The notes under the pieces are model-generated. The model did no database searches, was not told the DNA's origin, and saw only the letters and a program-made list of their open reading frames with translations. A stretch of 64,000 bases of DNA, taken from NCBI RefSeq assembly GCF_012317045.1, contig NZ_CP051154.1, forward strand, positions 3,348,001-3,412,000, written 5' to 3'. The position numbers were made by a program, and so were the translations under genes. Each line of letters begins with the position of its first letter. Position 1 is the first letter of the stretch. The stretch comes from Leifsonia sp. PS1209. Its GTDB lineage: Bacteria > Actinomycetota > Actinomycetes > Actinomycetales > Microbacteriaceae. This document shows positions 26,094 through 34,360 of this stretch, piece by piece.

Positions 26094-27177
26094 CCGATTT
26101 CGCGGCTTGGGCATCGAGTGCGTTCGCAACGTCGTCAAGGTCATCGTCGAAGAGGTCGGCGTAGACGTCGAGGGTCATCGCGGCGGACGCGTGTCCGAGC
26201 ATCCGTTGCACGGATTTGACGTTCGCGCCGGCCGAGACGGCGAGCGATGCGGCCGTGTGTCTGAGGTCATGGGGAGTCAGTCGTGGGAAGGTTTCGTCGT
26301 TCTCCATGCACCGGGCGACGGCCGCGTTGAAGACACGGTTGCGGAAATTACCTGCCCGCAGCACACCGCCGTCGGCGCCGACGAATACCGGCTCCTCGGG
26401 GTCGCGACCGGCGCACCGCGCCTCGAGCGGAACTGCAAGTAGCTCGGGAAAGGGAACGGACCGCCGCTCGTGATTCTTCGGCGTTCCCCACACGATCACT
26501 CCCCGCGGTTCTGAGACCGCTCGTGCTACGTCGAGCCGTCGGCGAGTGAAGTCGATTCGATTGATTTGGAGGCCGGCCATCTCGCCCCATCGAAGACCCG
26601 TATACGCAAGGAAGAGGACGACGTCACCCTGATCACCGCATTCCGCCGCCAGCGCCCGCACTTGCGTGTGCGTCAAGTAGCCGTGCTCCCGTGACGCCAG
26701 CCTCGGCAGTTGAATCCCGTCGGACGGGTTAAGGGTGATGCGCCCATCACGGATCGCGTACTTCAGCACCCCCGCCAGGACGAGATGTATCTGCCGCACC
26801 ATCGAGGGGCCGAGGGAGGTCGAGAGCTCCCCTACCCATGCTTGAACGTCGCCGTGCCGCACGTCCACCAGTCGAGTGGCGCCCCAGCGAGGAAGCACAT
26901 ACTTGTCGAGGTGGAATCGGTATCCCGAGCGAGTCGTCGGTTTCACCTGGACCTGGGCACGAAACCACTCTTCGGCCACGTGCGAGACCGGGGTTCTCGC
27001 CTTGGTCGGGTCGACCCACTCTCCCTTGGCTTGCGAGACATTGACCGATGAGAGAAAGAGCTCGGCTGCGCGTTTCGTGGTGAAGCCGCGCTTCATCGTG
27101 TTGCGATGGTCAGGCGTCCGGTACTGGACCCGATATCGCTTGCCTGCTGCGGTCTCGTAGGACTCAATCGATCCCAT
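26077..27177 (-). CDS. Tyrosine-type site-specific integrase
   Basis: 366 residues. It catalyses integration and excision at tRNA-Phe. An N-terminal AP2-like arm-binding domain (YRVQYRTPDHRNTMKRGF, TTKRAAELFL) is followed by a SAM-like core-binding domain (HVAEEWF, KPTTRSGYRFHLDKYVLP). The catalytic domain has Arg in TGLRWGEM, Lys in GTPKNHERR, HDLRHTAAS (His-x-x-Arg), GHASAAMT and the nucleophile Tyr in LDVYADLF. The frame is open to 27222, but ATG 27177 has GGGGGTG upstream and gives a normal N-terminus. Confidence 0.95.
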   Translation of the reverse strand: MGSIESYETAAGKRYRVQYRTPDHRNTMKRGFTTKRAAELFLSSVNVSQAKGEWVDPTKARTPVSHVAEEWFRAQVQVKPTTRSGYRFHLDKYVLPRWGATRLVDVRHGDVQAWVGELSTSLGPSMVRQIHLVLAGVLKYAIRDGRITLNPSDGIQLPRLASREHGYLTHTQVRALAAECGDQGDVVLFLAYTGLRWGEMAGLQINRIDFTRRRLDVARAVSEPRGVIVWGTPKNHERRSVPFPELLAVPLEARCAGRDPEEPVFVGADGGVLRAGNFRNRVFNAAVARCMENDETFPRLTPHDLRHTAASLAVSAGANVKSVQRMLGHASAAMTLDVYADLFDDDLDDVANALDAQAAKSVVVKM

Positions 27178-27284
27178 GTCCGACACCCCCTGAGTCGATG
27201 AGACGATTGTCCGCCGGACCACAGATGTACAGCTCTCGTAGATCCCTCAGTTTCCTGAAATTCAAGAAGGGCACGCATGCCGCT

Positions 27285-27485
27285 TCAGCGGTCAGGGCTG
27301 CCAGCCGCCCAAGGCGTGAATGGGTCGGCGGCGATCGCCCATCCGTCGGCTACGTACCGGCTGACGGCCTCTACACATTCGGTCTTCTCTTCAGCAGTCG
27401 CGTTGAGCGGGACGACCACTCTGATCAGCCCGCCCTACAGTTTCGGACCCATGTATTTGGTGTCGATGATGGAGACGCGCGTCAA
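27285..27485 (-). pseudogene. Small minus-strand ORF interrupted by one in-frame TAG
   Basis: From TTG 27485 (AAGGGAG 4 nt upstream) the frame reads LTRVSIIDTKYMGPKL, hits TAG at 27437-27435, then continues in the same frame as GGLIRVVVPLNATAEEKTE and CVEAVSRYVADGWAIAADPF to TGA at 27287-27285. Both halves look like real protein. A GTG at 27419 with GGGCGGG upstream could restart the second half as a 44-residue product. It is either a decayed small gene or two coupled mini-genes; I do not recognise the family. Confidence 0.4.
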
Positions 27486-28117
27486 TTCACTCCCTTGTCC
27501 TCTCGTTCTTGTTTGCCTTCCGGCGGAGAGATCGAGAGCGAGTGGGAGGGGCGCAGTGCCGGGACCGTGGCATACGAGAACAGAGCCCAACGGAGCGAGG
27601 ATATGCCGCGAAAGCCCGGCACGAGAACCGGGAGCAAGCTACGATCGGCCGGCGAAAGACAAACAAGTCAGCAGGTACAGCGCCGCCGCAGGCGTCTCAT
27701 TGCATCTTCCGAAGCATGGACGCACGGTGGGCCTCGTAGTCGACCTCCGACGCCCCGGACCGGCCTATCTTCTGCAAGATCGGCTGCCCTTTGCAGTGCC
27801 GGTGAGGCGCTGCTTCGTAAGGATTTGCACCCTCGGTCCCTTTACGGGGACTCCACCATTGCATTGTCACGCCAGTCTGCCGAGCGCCGCGCTTTCGAGG
27901 ATCGGATGCAACGAGCACGACGCCCTGCGCGAGAAGGAGGCGTTCGCAAGTGTCCCCTGACGGCCCCGAGGAAGTACGTCAGCACCGCTCGAGAATCGGC
28001 AACGGAGACCCGCGGCAACATCGTCCGCGCCAGTCCCCATCCGTCGCGTGTTGTCGGCGGCGAAACGGGTGGAGCACCCTACCTGCGGATGTCGTCCGCC
28101 CATGAAAGAATCCGGTG
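27486..28117. other. Gene-poor stretch between integrase region and cargo
   Basis: About 630 bp. Long open frames exist on the plus strand but have scrambled Arg/Ser-rich composition and no family features, so I do not call them. The only coding-like piece is the short minus ORF at 27697-27864. The promoter for the SIS-HAD gene must lie here, but I cannot place it confidently. Confidence 0.4.
27697..27864 (-). CDS. Possible small hypothetical protein
   Basis: 55 residues from ATG 27864 (MQWWSPRKGTEG, then GQPILQKIGRSGASEVDYEA, ending MLRKMQ). The composition is protein-like, but there is no SD, no recognised domain and no operon context. It could also be a fragment of a lost gene. Confidence 0.25.
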   Translation of the reverse strand: MQWWSPRKGTEGANPYEAAPHRHCKGQPILQKIGRSGASEVDYEAHRASMLRKMQ

Positions 28118-29968
28118 ATGACAACCTACGAAGACGAGCTATCCGGGTTGCCAAGCGCCTTCCGTGCCGCATTGAACGAGCCCGCTGATGACCAGCTCCG
28201 CGCCGCGCGAGAGTTCCTTGCTGGCGGACCGGTCTACGCGGTCGCCTCCGGCGGCGCAGCGCCTGCGGCACGCCTTGCCGCCGACCTTCACAGCCGGTTC
28301 CGTTCCGCTCCGGCCGATGCGGTCTCACCGCTGAACTTCGTCCAAAAGGCCCCTCGCCTGGACACGGGCACCGTGCTCATCCTCTCGGCCCGCGCAAAAC
28401 ACCCGGACACTACCTTCGCAGCCCGGGTCGCCTTGAACTCCGGATTCCGCGTCGTACTGATCACTCAACGGTCTATCAATGACCTCGATCCGCTGTACAA
28501 GTCAGCTCTGGTCACAGTGGTCACCATTCCCGCGCCAAACGGGTCTGACGGGTTCCTGGCAACGCAGAGCGTCCTGATCATGTCGGTGATCGTTGCACGG
28601 ATCTACAACCAGGATGTGAGTTCGGTTCCGTTGAACGCGAAGGTGGAGACTCCCCCGCTGACCAGACGGTTGCTCGTCGTGGCTGGCGACAGTGAAGCCG
28701 CTGCCGCTACAGACATTGAAGTCAGACTCCATGAGCTCGGCCTGGCAGATGTTCAAGTCACCGACTACCGGAATCTTGCTCACGGCCGTCATGTTGGCTT
28801 GGCGCGACGCGAGGACACCACTGTCGTCTTTCTGGTGTCTCCTTCGTCGCGTGCTCTGGCAGATCGCACCCGTGCCACGCTTCCAGAGCAGGTGAACGTC
28901 GTGGAACTGTCCACGGATATCGGTGGGCTTGCGGGAAGCTTGGAACTCCTGATTAGGGCTATGCACGTCCCGGAGTCTCTAGCAGCAGCGCAGGGCGTTC
29001 AACCACATCGGCCGAAAGTGCCCGCGTTCGGCCGCGACCTCTACCATCTTCCGTTCAAACGACTCTTCCCCAGCAAGCCGCTTGATCCGGTCGCGAGAAA
29101 GCTTCGAGCGGCCGGACTCCCGCTGGACTCAACGGAACGGTCGATCTATCGCGACGCGTACGCGCAATGGCGTAAGCAGTCGATGGTAGCGGACGTCTCC
29201 GGTGTCCTCCTCGACTACGACGGCACCTGTGTTGAAACACGGCACCGGTGGGAACTGCCAACTCAGGAGATCCAAAACGCGCTCCTTCACGTACTCGAGC
29301 TCGGGATCGGTGTTGGTTTCGCATCCGGGCGTGGCAAGAGCCTCCACCGAGACCTAAGAGCATGGGTTCCCGCTGAGCATTGGAGCCGAGTCTGGTTGGG
29401 ACTACATAACGGGACGCTCCGTCTCACACTCGACCAGGAAATGCCGCAGACTCAGCCGGAGAACCCGAACCTTCAATCTCTGAGAGAACGCTTGGCTCCA
29501 TTCGAGATCGCGACGACGATCTCAGTAGAGATCAGCGGCGACCAGATGACCCTCGGCTCGGACACGCTCTCGGTCGCCGCGCTGAGCGCCCTGGCCTCCA
29601 CAGTTGCTGCCCACGCACCGCTGCTGCCGATTCGCGTCCAGGCAAGCGCCCACAGCGTCGATATCATTCCGGCGGATGGCGGCAAGGACACGTACCTGAT
29701 CTGGCTGCGAGAGCACTGGGGTGGGGAGGTTCTCGTGGTCGGAGACCAAGGTAATCTTGGGGGAAATGATTTCGCCATGCTCGCGGCCGCGCCGTTGTCG
29801 GTCTCCGTTGACCGATGCTCGGCCGACCCTACGCGGTGCTGGAACGTCGCCGCGGCAGATCGCATTGGCCCGGCCGCGCTTGCATACGCACTCAGCCTCC
29901 TGCAGACCCGTCGGGGGCGGGTTCGCTTCCTTCCACCCGCGCTCCAACGCGAGGCCGTGACCACGTAA
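28118..29968 (+). CDS. SIS domain - HAD phosphatase fusion protein
   Basis: 616 residues. The N-terminal half (about 30-290) is a SIS (sugar isomerase) fold: GGPVYAVASGGAAPAARLAA, then VLILSARAKHPDT, then GFRVVLIT, with a second alpha/beta lobe. The C-terminal half (about 355-600) is a HAD hydrolase with D366-x-D368-G-T, FASGRG, K523 and GDQGNLGGND near 543-551. The last motif is of the Cof type that acts on sugar or small phosphates. SIS domains bind phosphosugars, so one protein may both isomerise or sense and dephosphorylate a sugar phosphate. Its TAA overlaps the next gene's ATG by one base. ATG 28118 is used; GTG 28115 is possible. Confidence 0.8.
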   Translation: MTTYEDELSGLPSAFRAALNEPADDQLRAAREFLAGGPVYAVASGGAAPAARLAADLHSRFRSAPADAVSPLNFVQKAPRLDTGTVLILSARAKHPDTTFAARVALNSGFRVVLITQRSINDLDPLYKSALVTVVTIPAPNGSDGFLATQSVLIMSVIVARIYNQDVSSVPLNAKVETPPLTRRLLVVAGDSEAAAATDIEVRLHELGLADVQVTDYRNLAHGRHVGLARREDTTVVFLVSPSSRALADRTRATLPEQVNVVELSTDIGGLAGSLELLIRAMHVPESLAAAQGVQPHRPKVPAFGRDLYHLPFKRLFPSKPLDPVARKLRAAGLPLDSTERSIYRDAYAQWRKQSMVADVSGVLLDYDGTCVETRHRWELPTQEIQNALLHVLELGIGVGFASGRGKSLHRDLRAWVPAEHWSRVWLGLHNGTLRLTLDQEMPQTQPENPNLQSLRERLAPFEIATTISVEISGDQMTLGSDTLSVAALSALASTVAAHAPLLPIRVQASAHSVDIIPADGGKDTYLIWLREHWGGEVLVVGDQGNLGGNDFAMLAAAPLSVSVDRCSADPTRCWNVAAADRIGPAALAYALSLLQTRRGRVRFLPPALQREAVTT

Positions 29969-30903
29969 TGTCGCCCACACTCTTCGCATCCGGATTCGCA
30001 ACCGTCGATGTTGTTCTCGGCGATCCGTTGGCGGTCACCGCTGGCGGGACCGCGGTCAACGTCACACTTGCGATGGAATCGCTTGGCTGGTCGACGGGGT
30101 TCGCTGGAACCATCGGGGACGATCCGGCAGGCGACTACCTACACGACTACCTCGCCGACCGAGGTGTGTACGTAGACCACCTAACGAGACACCCCGCCTG
30201 GACTACGCCCGTCGTAGTGCAGAAACGGGTTCGAGGGGACCACGAGTGGCGGTTCAGCTGCCCGGTCTGCGGTGCGCGGTTCGCCAAGCACCGTCCCGGC
30301 CCTGCCGCCATCGCTGAGAGCATCGCCCTCGCCATTCCCGCCCCTGACGTTTACTTCTTCGACAGGGCAACGTTGTTCGGCATCCGCCTGGCAGAGATCT
30401 GGGGAGCCCAGGGCACAACGGTTGTCTTCGAACCCGCTGGACTCGGCCGCCCCTTCCTTTTCCGGCGTGCTGCCGAGGCCGCCAGCTTGATCAAGTACTC
30501 GGAGGAGCGCGGCCCCGCATTCGCTTCCCAACTGAACGACGTTGACGCTGTTCTCGTCGAAACGCTCGGTTCCGCCGGCGCCCGCTACCGCCTGAGCGAT
30601 GCCAGCACCTTTTCCGATGTGCTTCCCGCATTCGCAGTCGATCAGATGGTGGACAGCGCGGGCGCGGGCGATTGGACGACGGCTGGGCTGCTGCAGCGCC
30701 TTGGCCGCAATGGGGATATCGCCGACGCACTCGAACGGCCGACGACCATCCGCGATGCCGTCCAGTCGGGCCAACGGTTCGGAGCGGACGCCTGTAGCTG
30801 GCAAGGGGTACGCCCCGAGTCGATGACGGAGTTGCCAGCGTGCGACATCGAAGCTTTCGTCTGCCCACGAGTGATTCGGGAAGGTCAGCTACTGACCGTT
30901 TGA
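29968..30903 (+). CDS. PfkB family carbohydrate/nucleoside kinase with CPxC insertion
   Basis: 311 residues. The ribokinase-like fold has the substrate-end motif GGTAVNVTLAMESLG (26-40) and GTIGDDPAGDYL. The catalytic end is VDSAGAGDWTTAGLL with the base D235 (canonical DTTGAGD). Unusually, the lid region contains HEWRFSCPVCGARFAKH (92-108), a possible Zn site formed by C98, C101 and nearby His. The substrate is unknown; relatives phosphorylate ribose, adenosine or fructose phosphates. It is translationally coupled to the SIS-HAD gene, so kinase and phosphatase probably act on the same compound. Confidence 0.8.
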   Translation: MSPTLFASGFATVDVVLGDPLAVTAGGTAVNVTLAMESLGWSTGFAGTIGDDPAGDYLHDYLADRGVYVDHLTRHPAWTTPVVVQKRVRGDHEWRFSCPVCGARFAKHRPGPAAIAESIALAIPAPDVYFFDRATLFGIRLAEIWGAQGTTVVFEPAGLGRPFLFRRAAEAASLIKYSEERGPAFASQLNDVDAVLVETLGSAGARYRLSDASTFSDVLPAFAVDQMVDSAGAGDWTTAGLLQRLGRNGDIADALERPTTIRDAVQSGQRFGADACSWQGVRPESMTELPACDIEAFVCPRVIREGQLLTV

Positions 30904-31288
30904 GGGCTCGACAGTTAGGGCGGTCGAGTTGCCAACGTCCTGACTCCCCAGGTCGCCGACTTGCCATCCAGCCCGAAGACAGTGAAGTGCGGACTCTCGT
31001 CCTCGACCTCCAAGTCCTACCCAGGCCGTTGCACATAGGCAGACTGGGTGTAGTAATCACCGCACTCCGCCACAACCTTGCGGTGAGAGAGTTTCTGATC
31101 CAGGCCTCACCCTGCTCATCCAACCGTTTCTCCACCGTTAGGGTTTTTAACGTTGCTCGATGCGGGCCGTTGGCCGCCGGTTGGGTCGAGTATCACCCGT
31201 TCTGGTCACAGGATCGCGAATCCTGAGCGCAGACAGTCCAGTAGCGTTTAGTCACAGCTGCTACCACCGGCACTCGGGGGCCCATTAC
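30904..31288. other. Gap between the two cargo modules
   Basis: 385 bp. It contains a decayed minus-strand ORF (30915-31135), a short palindrome AGGAT-n5-ATCCT at 31210-31224, and TAGCGT at 31242-31247, a possible -10 about 41 nt before the PRTase-like gene. The gap and the possible promoter suggest that the downstream three-gene operon is transcribed independently of PfkB. Confidence 0.4.
30915..31135 (-). pseudogene. Decayed minus-strand gene
   Basis: Protein-like pieces lie in two frames: VEKRLDEQGEAWIRNS from GTG 31135, then after a shift KVVAECGDYYTQSAYVQRPG, an in-frame TAG, and DLEVEDESPHFTVFGLDGK followed by SATWGVRTLATRPP to TAA at 30917-30915. The pieces join sensibly only with one frameshift and one stop read through, so it looks like a relic. 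I do not recognise the family. Confidence 0.35.
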
Positions 31289-32437
31289 ATGCCGAACAAC
31301 ACAAGCGACGCGCGCGACCTATACCTGCGCGTTCTCGGCGACATCATGGGCTGGGACGATGACCGGGCCCGCTCGGAGTACCGATGGTTGAAGCTGATGG
31401 CGGAGATGAAATACGACGCCTACCGCGACTTTCAAGCGGGTATGCGGTTCATCGAAAGCCTCGCCCGGTGGCTCCAGCAGTTCGCCGAAGTCGAGCGAGC
31501 AATCGCTTACGACTTCGTCCGAGAGCGCCTGGTGTTCATCGGCCTCAGCGAGACACAGCACCTCGTAGAGCAGTTCTACCCGGCGGTAGCCCACGCGCGC
31601 TTCATCGAGGAGCTTGCCGGAAGACGCGAAGTCCTCCCGTACAAGATTCTTACGTCCCAGGACTGGGAGGCTGACGTCGAGCGCCTCCGTCGCCGCTCTC
31701 TTTTCCTCGGCCTGAGCGACGGCGCACGCATTGATGTTCTCCGTCACAGTAACCCTGGTCGACTCAGCAATGAACAAGTCGTGGGAACCACTCAAGTGGA
31801 CCAGGAAAAGTGGCGAAACCTGCTCTCCGAGCTTCGCGAGGATACGAAGGACCCCGAAGCTAAGTTCGAGATGGTATTCCTCATCGACGATTTCACAGCC
31901 ACCGGGACTTCTTTCCTGCGGTATGACGAAGACAAGAAAAAGTGGAAGGGGAAGCTTCACAAGTTTATGGAGTCGATCTCGATGAAGATCGACAACGCAG
32001 ACGGTGAGAGCATCCAGGACGCCTTGTTCGCAGACGGTTGGAAGGTCCACGTTCACCACTACATGGCATCGACGCGTGCATCGCAGGTTCTCGAGAAGAA
32101 CTTCGAACAGGCAGCCGATTCGCTCGCCAACGCGACGTGGACAGAGGTGCGTTTTACCTACGGTTACGTATTCCCGGAGAACCTTCCAGTTTCAGTCGAG
32201 CGCGGTGACGGAGCATTCATCGAGCTCACGAAAACGCACTACAACGAAGCAATTGAAACCCGACATTCAAGGGTCGGCGGTGTCAAACACCTTGGCCTGG
32301 GTTATGGGGCATGCGCGCTTCCCGTGGTCCTCGAGCACAACACTCCGAACAACTCGATCGCTTTGTTGTGGGCAGAGCACAAAGACCCCAAGCCATCGAT
32401 GACGCCCCTATTCCGGCGACGGCAGCGGCACCTGTAG
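31289..32437 (+). CDS. Phosphoribosyltransferase-like protein, cargo operon gene 1
   Basis: 382 residues. The one clear motif is MVFLIDDFTATGTSFLRY (about 195-211), the PRPP/phosphate-binding loop of type I phosphoribosyltransferases (hydrophobics-DD-x-x-x-TG-x-S). The N-terminal 110 residues are helical, and LPYKILTSQDWEADV and the C-terminal LGYGACALPVVLEHNT flank the fold. It is longer than metabolic PRTases. It is followed 9 nt later by an AAA+ ATPase and then a Rossmann-like gene. To my recollection, PRTase-like proteins next to ORC/CDC6-like ATPases have been predicted as conflict-system parts; an HMM search would confirm this. The start is ATG 31289. Confidence 0.7.
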   Translation: MPNNTSDARDLYLRVLGDIMGWDDDRARSEYRWLKLMAEMKYDAYRDFQAGMRFIESLARWLQQFAEVERAIAYDFVRERLVFIGLSETQHLVEQFYPAVAHARFIEELAGRREVLPYKILTSQDWEADVERLRRRSLFLGLSDGARIDVLRHSNPGRLSNEQVVGTTQVDQEKWRNLLSELREDTKDPEAKFEMVFLIDDFTATGTSFLRYDEDKKKWKGKLHKFMESISMKIDNADGESIQDALFADGWKVHVHHYMASTRASQVLEKNFEQAADSLANATWTEVRFTYGYVFPENLPVSVERGDGAFIELTKTHYNEAIETRHSRVGGVKHLGLGYGACALPVVLEHNTPNNSIALLWAEHKDPKPSMTPLFRRRQRHL

Positions 32438-32446
32438 CGAGGAAAC

Positions 32447-34360
32447 ATGGCAAATCCGTTCGAAAAGCGAGCCACCGAATACCTCAGGGACGACGAGGCG
32501 TTCCTTTCGATCGTCTCTCCGGAGCCGATCGCGAACCTCTTCCGCGAAGCCGCTGACGCTGGGAAGCTGTTTGATCGGCTGGTGATGATCATCGGAACCC
32601 CCGGCAGTGGGAAGACGACGATGGCCCGCCTCTTTCAGTACCCGACTCTGCGGTTACTGCTTCGAAACCAGAGCCTGGACACGTACCGACCGCTTCTCGG
32701 CAACCTCAGCGACATCGGAGCGGTCGTCGCCGGCCAGCCATCCGTTCTCGGCGCTCGCCTGCCGCTGGAGTCGGAATACCGAGAGTTCTGGGAGTTTCCG
32801 TACGACGAAGAACTCAAACTGGGTTTGATGACGGCGCTTATCCAGGCTCGTGCGGTCATCGCCTGGATTCAGAACCTTCAAGCAGCGGGCTTCGAGCTGG
32901 AACAGATCAGTATCGTCCCGCAAAGCAATTCCACTGCGGCGCTCGCGTTCATCGGCGGGGAGAGAGCCGACGCGATCCTTAAAAGGGCTACCGAGGTCGA
33001 GTACGCGATCTACAACATCTCGGCAGCACTCGTTCCGCCTCCAGTACAGGAGATCGCTGAGGACGCCTCGACCGCATATCGCCCATTCGACGTCATCGAC
33101 CTGTTCGAAGTCGTCGGTAAGGACGGAGAGAAGCAATCGCTACGCCCGCTGATCATCCTTGACGACGCCCACACCCTGCAGCCAAGTCAACTCGAGCGGT
33201 TCCGCCGGTGGTTGGCCCGTCGCGAGTTAAAAGTCGCCCGCTGGATCATCACCCGCTTGGATGCGCTCACCCCCTCGCAGGTCTTGCTCGATGAACCAGG
33301 TCTGTCGCCGACCCGCGAGTTCACCATCATTCAGATGCAGGGTGGGAAGGCTCGCACCCAGGAGCGCAACAGCTTCCGGCGGATGGCCAAGGACATGAGC
33401 GGGCGTTACTTACGACGTATGCCTACCTTTGACCGTCGCGGGTTGATTGAACTCGGGGCCATGTTGGAGACCAAACCCGAGACGCTTCCGCCTGGCAAGC
33501 TCGCCAAGCTACGCGGCCAAGTGGACACCGCCCAGATCCGGCTCGGTATTACCGACGCTCGGCGACTCGAGATCGAAGCGCTCGTCGATAGCAAGCCCGG
33601 TGCGTCCGAAGTTCTTCCCGAGGACGTGCGTCTGGCTACGATCAACATCCTCCTTCACCGCTACTCCGACCGGACGAAGAACAGCCAGATCAGCCTGTTC
33701 GACGGAGTCGATGACGAAGACCTCGCCGACCTTGACCCGTCTCGGCCGTTGAAGGTCGACGCTGGCGTCCGCGATGGCGCGAAGATCTTTCTGCTTCACG
33801 AGTACCAGCGCCCCTACTACCAGGGCATCGACGACCTGTGCGACGCCGGGTCGGAGAATGCTGAGCAGTTCTTGCATCTCGCCGCGGCCGTGGTGGACCA
33901 GCTGGAGACCAAACTCATCCGCGGCAAAGAGGTTGTGCTCACCTCCCGAGACCAAGACCGGATTCTCCGGGAACGAGCTGGCGGCCTGATCCAGGCCTGG
34001 GACTTTCCGCACTCAAAAGCGATTCGAAAGCTCACGGAGGCGATCGCGACGATCTGCGTGGCGCGCAGCTTGGAGGTGACCGCGCCGCTGGGTCATGGCG
34101 CCGGCGGAGTCGGAGTGGATCTTGACGAATGGGAACACATCACCACGACGCACCCGAAGCTGGCTCAGGTCCTGCAGTTCGCGATCGCATACAACGCGCT
34201 GAACATGGTTCCTGAACAGAACACGAAATCGCAGAAGTGGTGCCTGCTGGAGCTGACAGGAACCGTCCGCCTTCACTACGGGTTGACGCTCAACCGAGGC
34301 GGGTGGGTGCCGACGACCCTGGATGACCTCAGTGAGATGATCGGCGGCGAACATGCCTGA
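32447..34360 (+). CDS. AAA+/STAND-like ATPase, cargo operon gene 2
   Basis: 637 residues. Walker A GTPGSGKTT is at 50-58, Walker B LIILDDAH at 235-242 and a sensor-1-like RWIITRLD at 265-272. This resembles ORC/CDC6-type or STAND ATPases more than classical helicases. A long C-terminal helical region (about 330-637) carries WDFPHSKAIRKLTEAIATI, without a recognisable effector. SD GAGGAAAC lies just before the ATG. Its stop overlaps the next start by 8 nt. It is probably the regulatory or sensing ATPase that controls the PRTase-like or Rossmann-like partner. Confidence 0.75.
   Translation: MANPFEKRATEYLRDDEAFLSIVSPEPIANLFREAADAGKLFDRLVMIIGTPGSGKTTMARLFQYPTLRLLLRNQSLDTYRPLLGNLSDIGAVVAGQPSVLGARLPLESEYREFWEFPYDEELKLGLMTALIQARAVIAWIQNLQAAGFELEQISIVPQSNSTAALAFIGGERADAILKRATEVEYAIYNISAALVPPPVQEIAEDASTAYRPFDVIDLFEVVGKDGEKQSLRPLIILDDAHTLQPSQLERFRRWLARRELKVARWIITRLDALTPSQVLLDEPGLSPTREFTIIQMQGGKARTQERNSFRRMAKDMSGRYLRRMPTFDRRGLIELGAMLETKPETLPPGKLAKLRGQVDTAQIRLGITDARRLEIEALVDSKPGASEVLPEDVRLATINILLHRYSDRTKNSQISLFDGVDDEDLADLDPSRPLKVDAGVRDGAKIFLLHEYQRPYYQGIDDLCDAGSENAEQFLHLAAAVVDQLETKLIRGKEVVLTSRDQDRILRERAGGLIQAWDFPHSKAIRKLTEAIATICVARSLEVTAPLGHGAGGVGVDLDEWEHITTTHPKLAQVLQFAIAYNALNMVPEQNTKSQKWCLLELTGTVRLHYGLTLNRGGWVPTTLDDLSEMIGGEHA

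Noticed and set aside
27198..28118. 306-codon plus-strand frame between the integrase and the SIS-HAD gene
   Set aside because: Arg/Ser-rich scrambled sequence, no domain, no SD, and conflicts with the better minus-strand pieces at 27285-27485.
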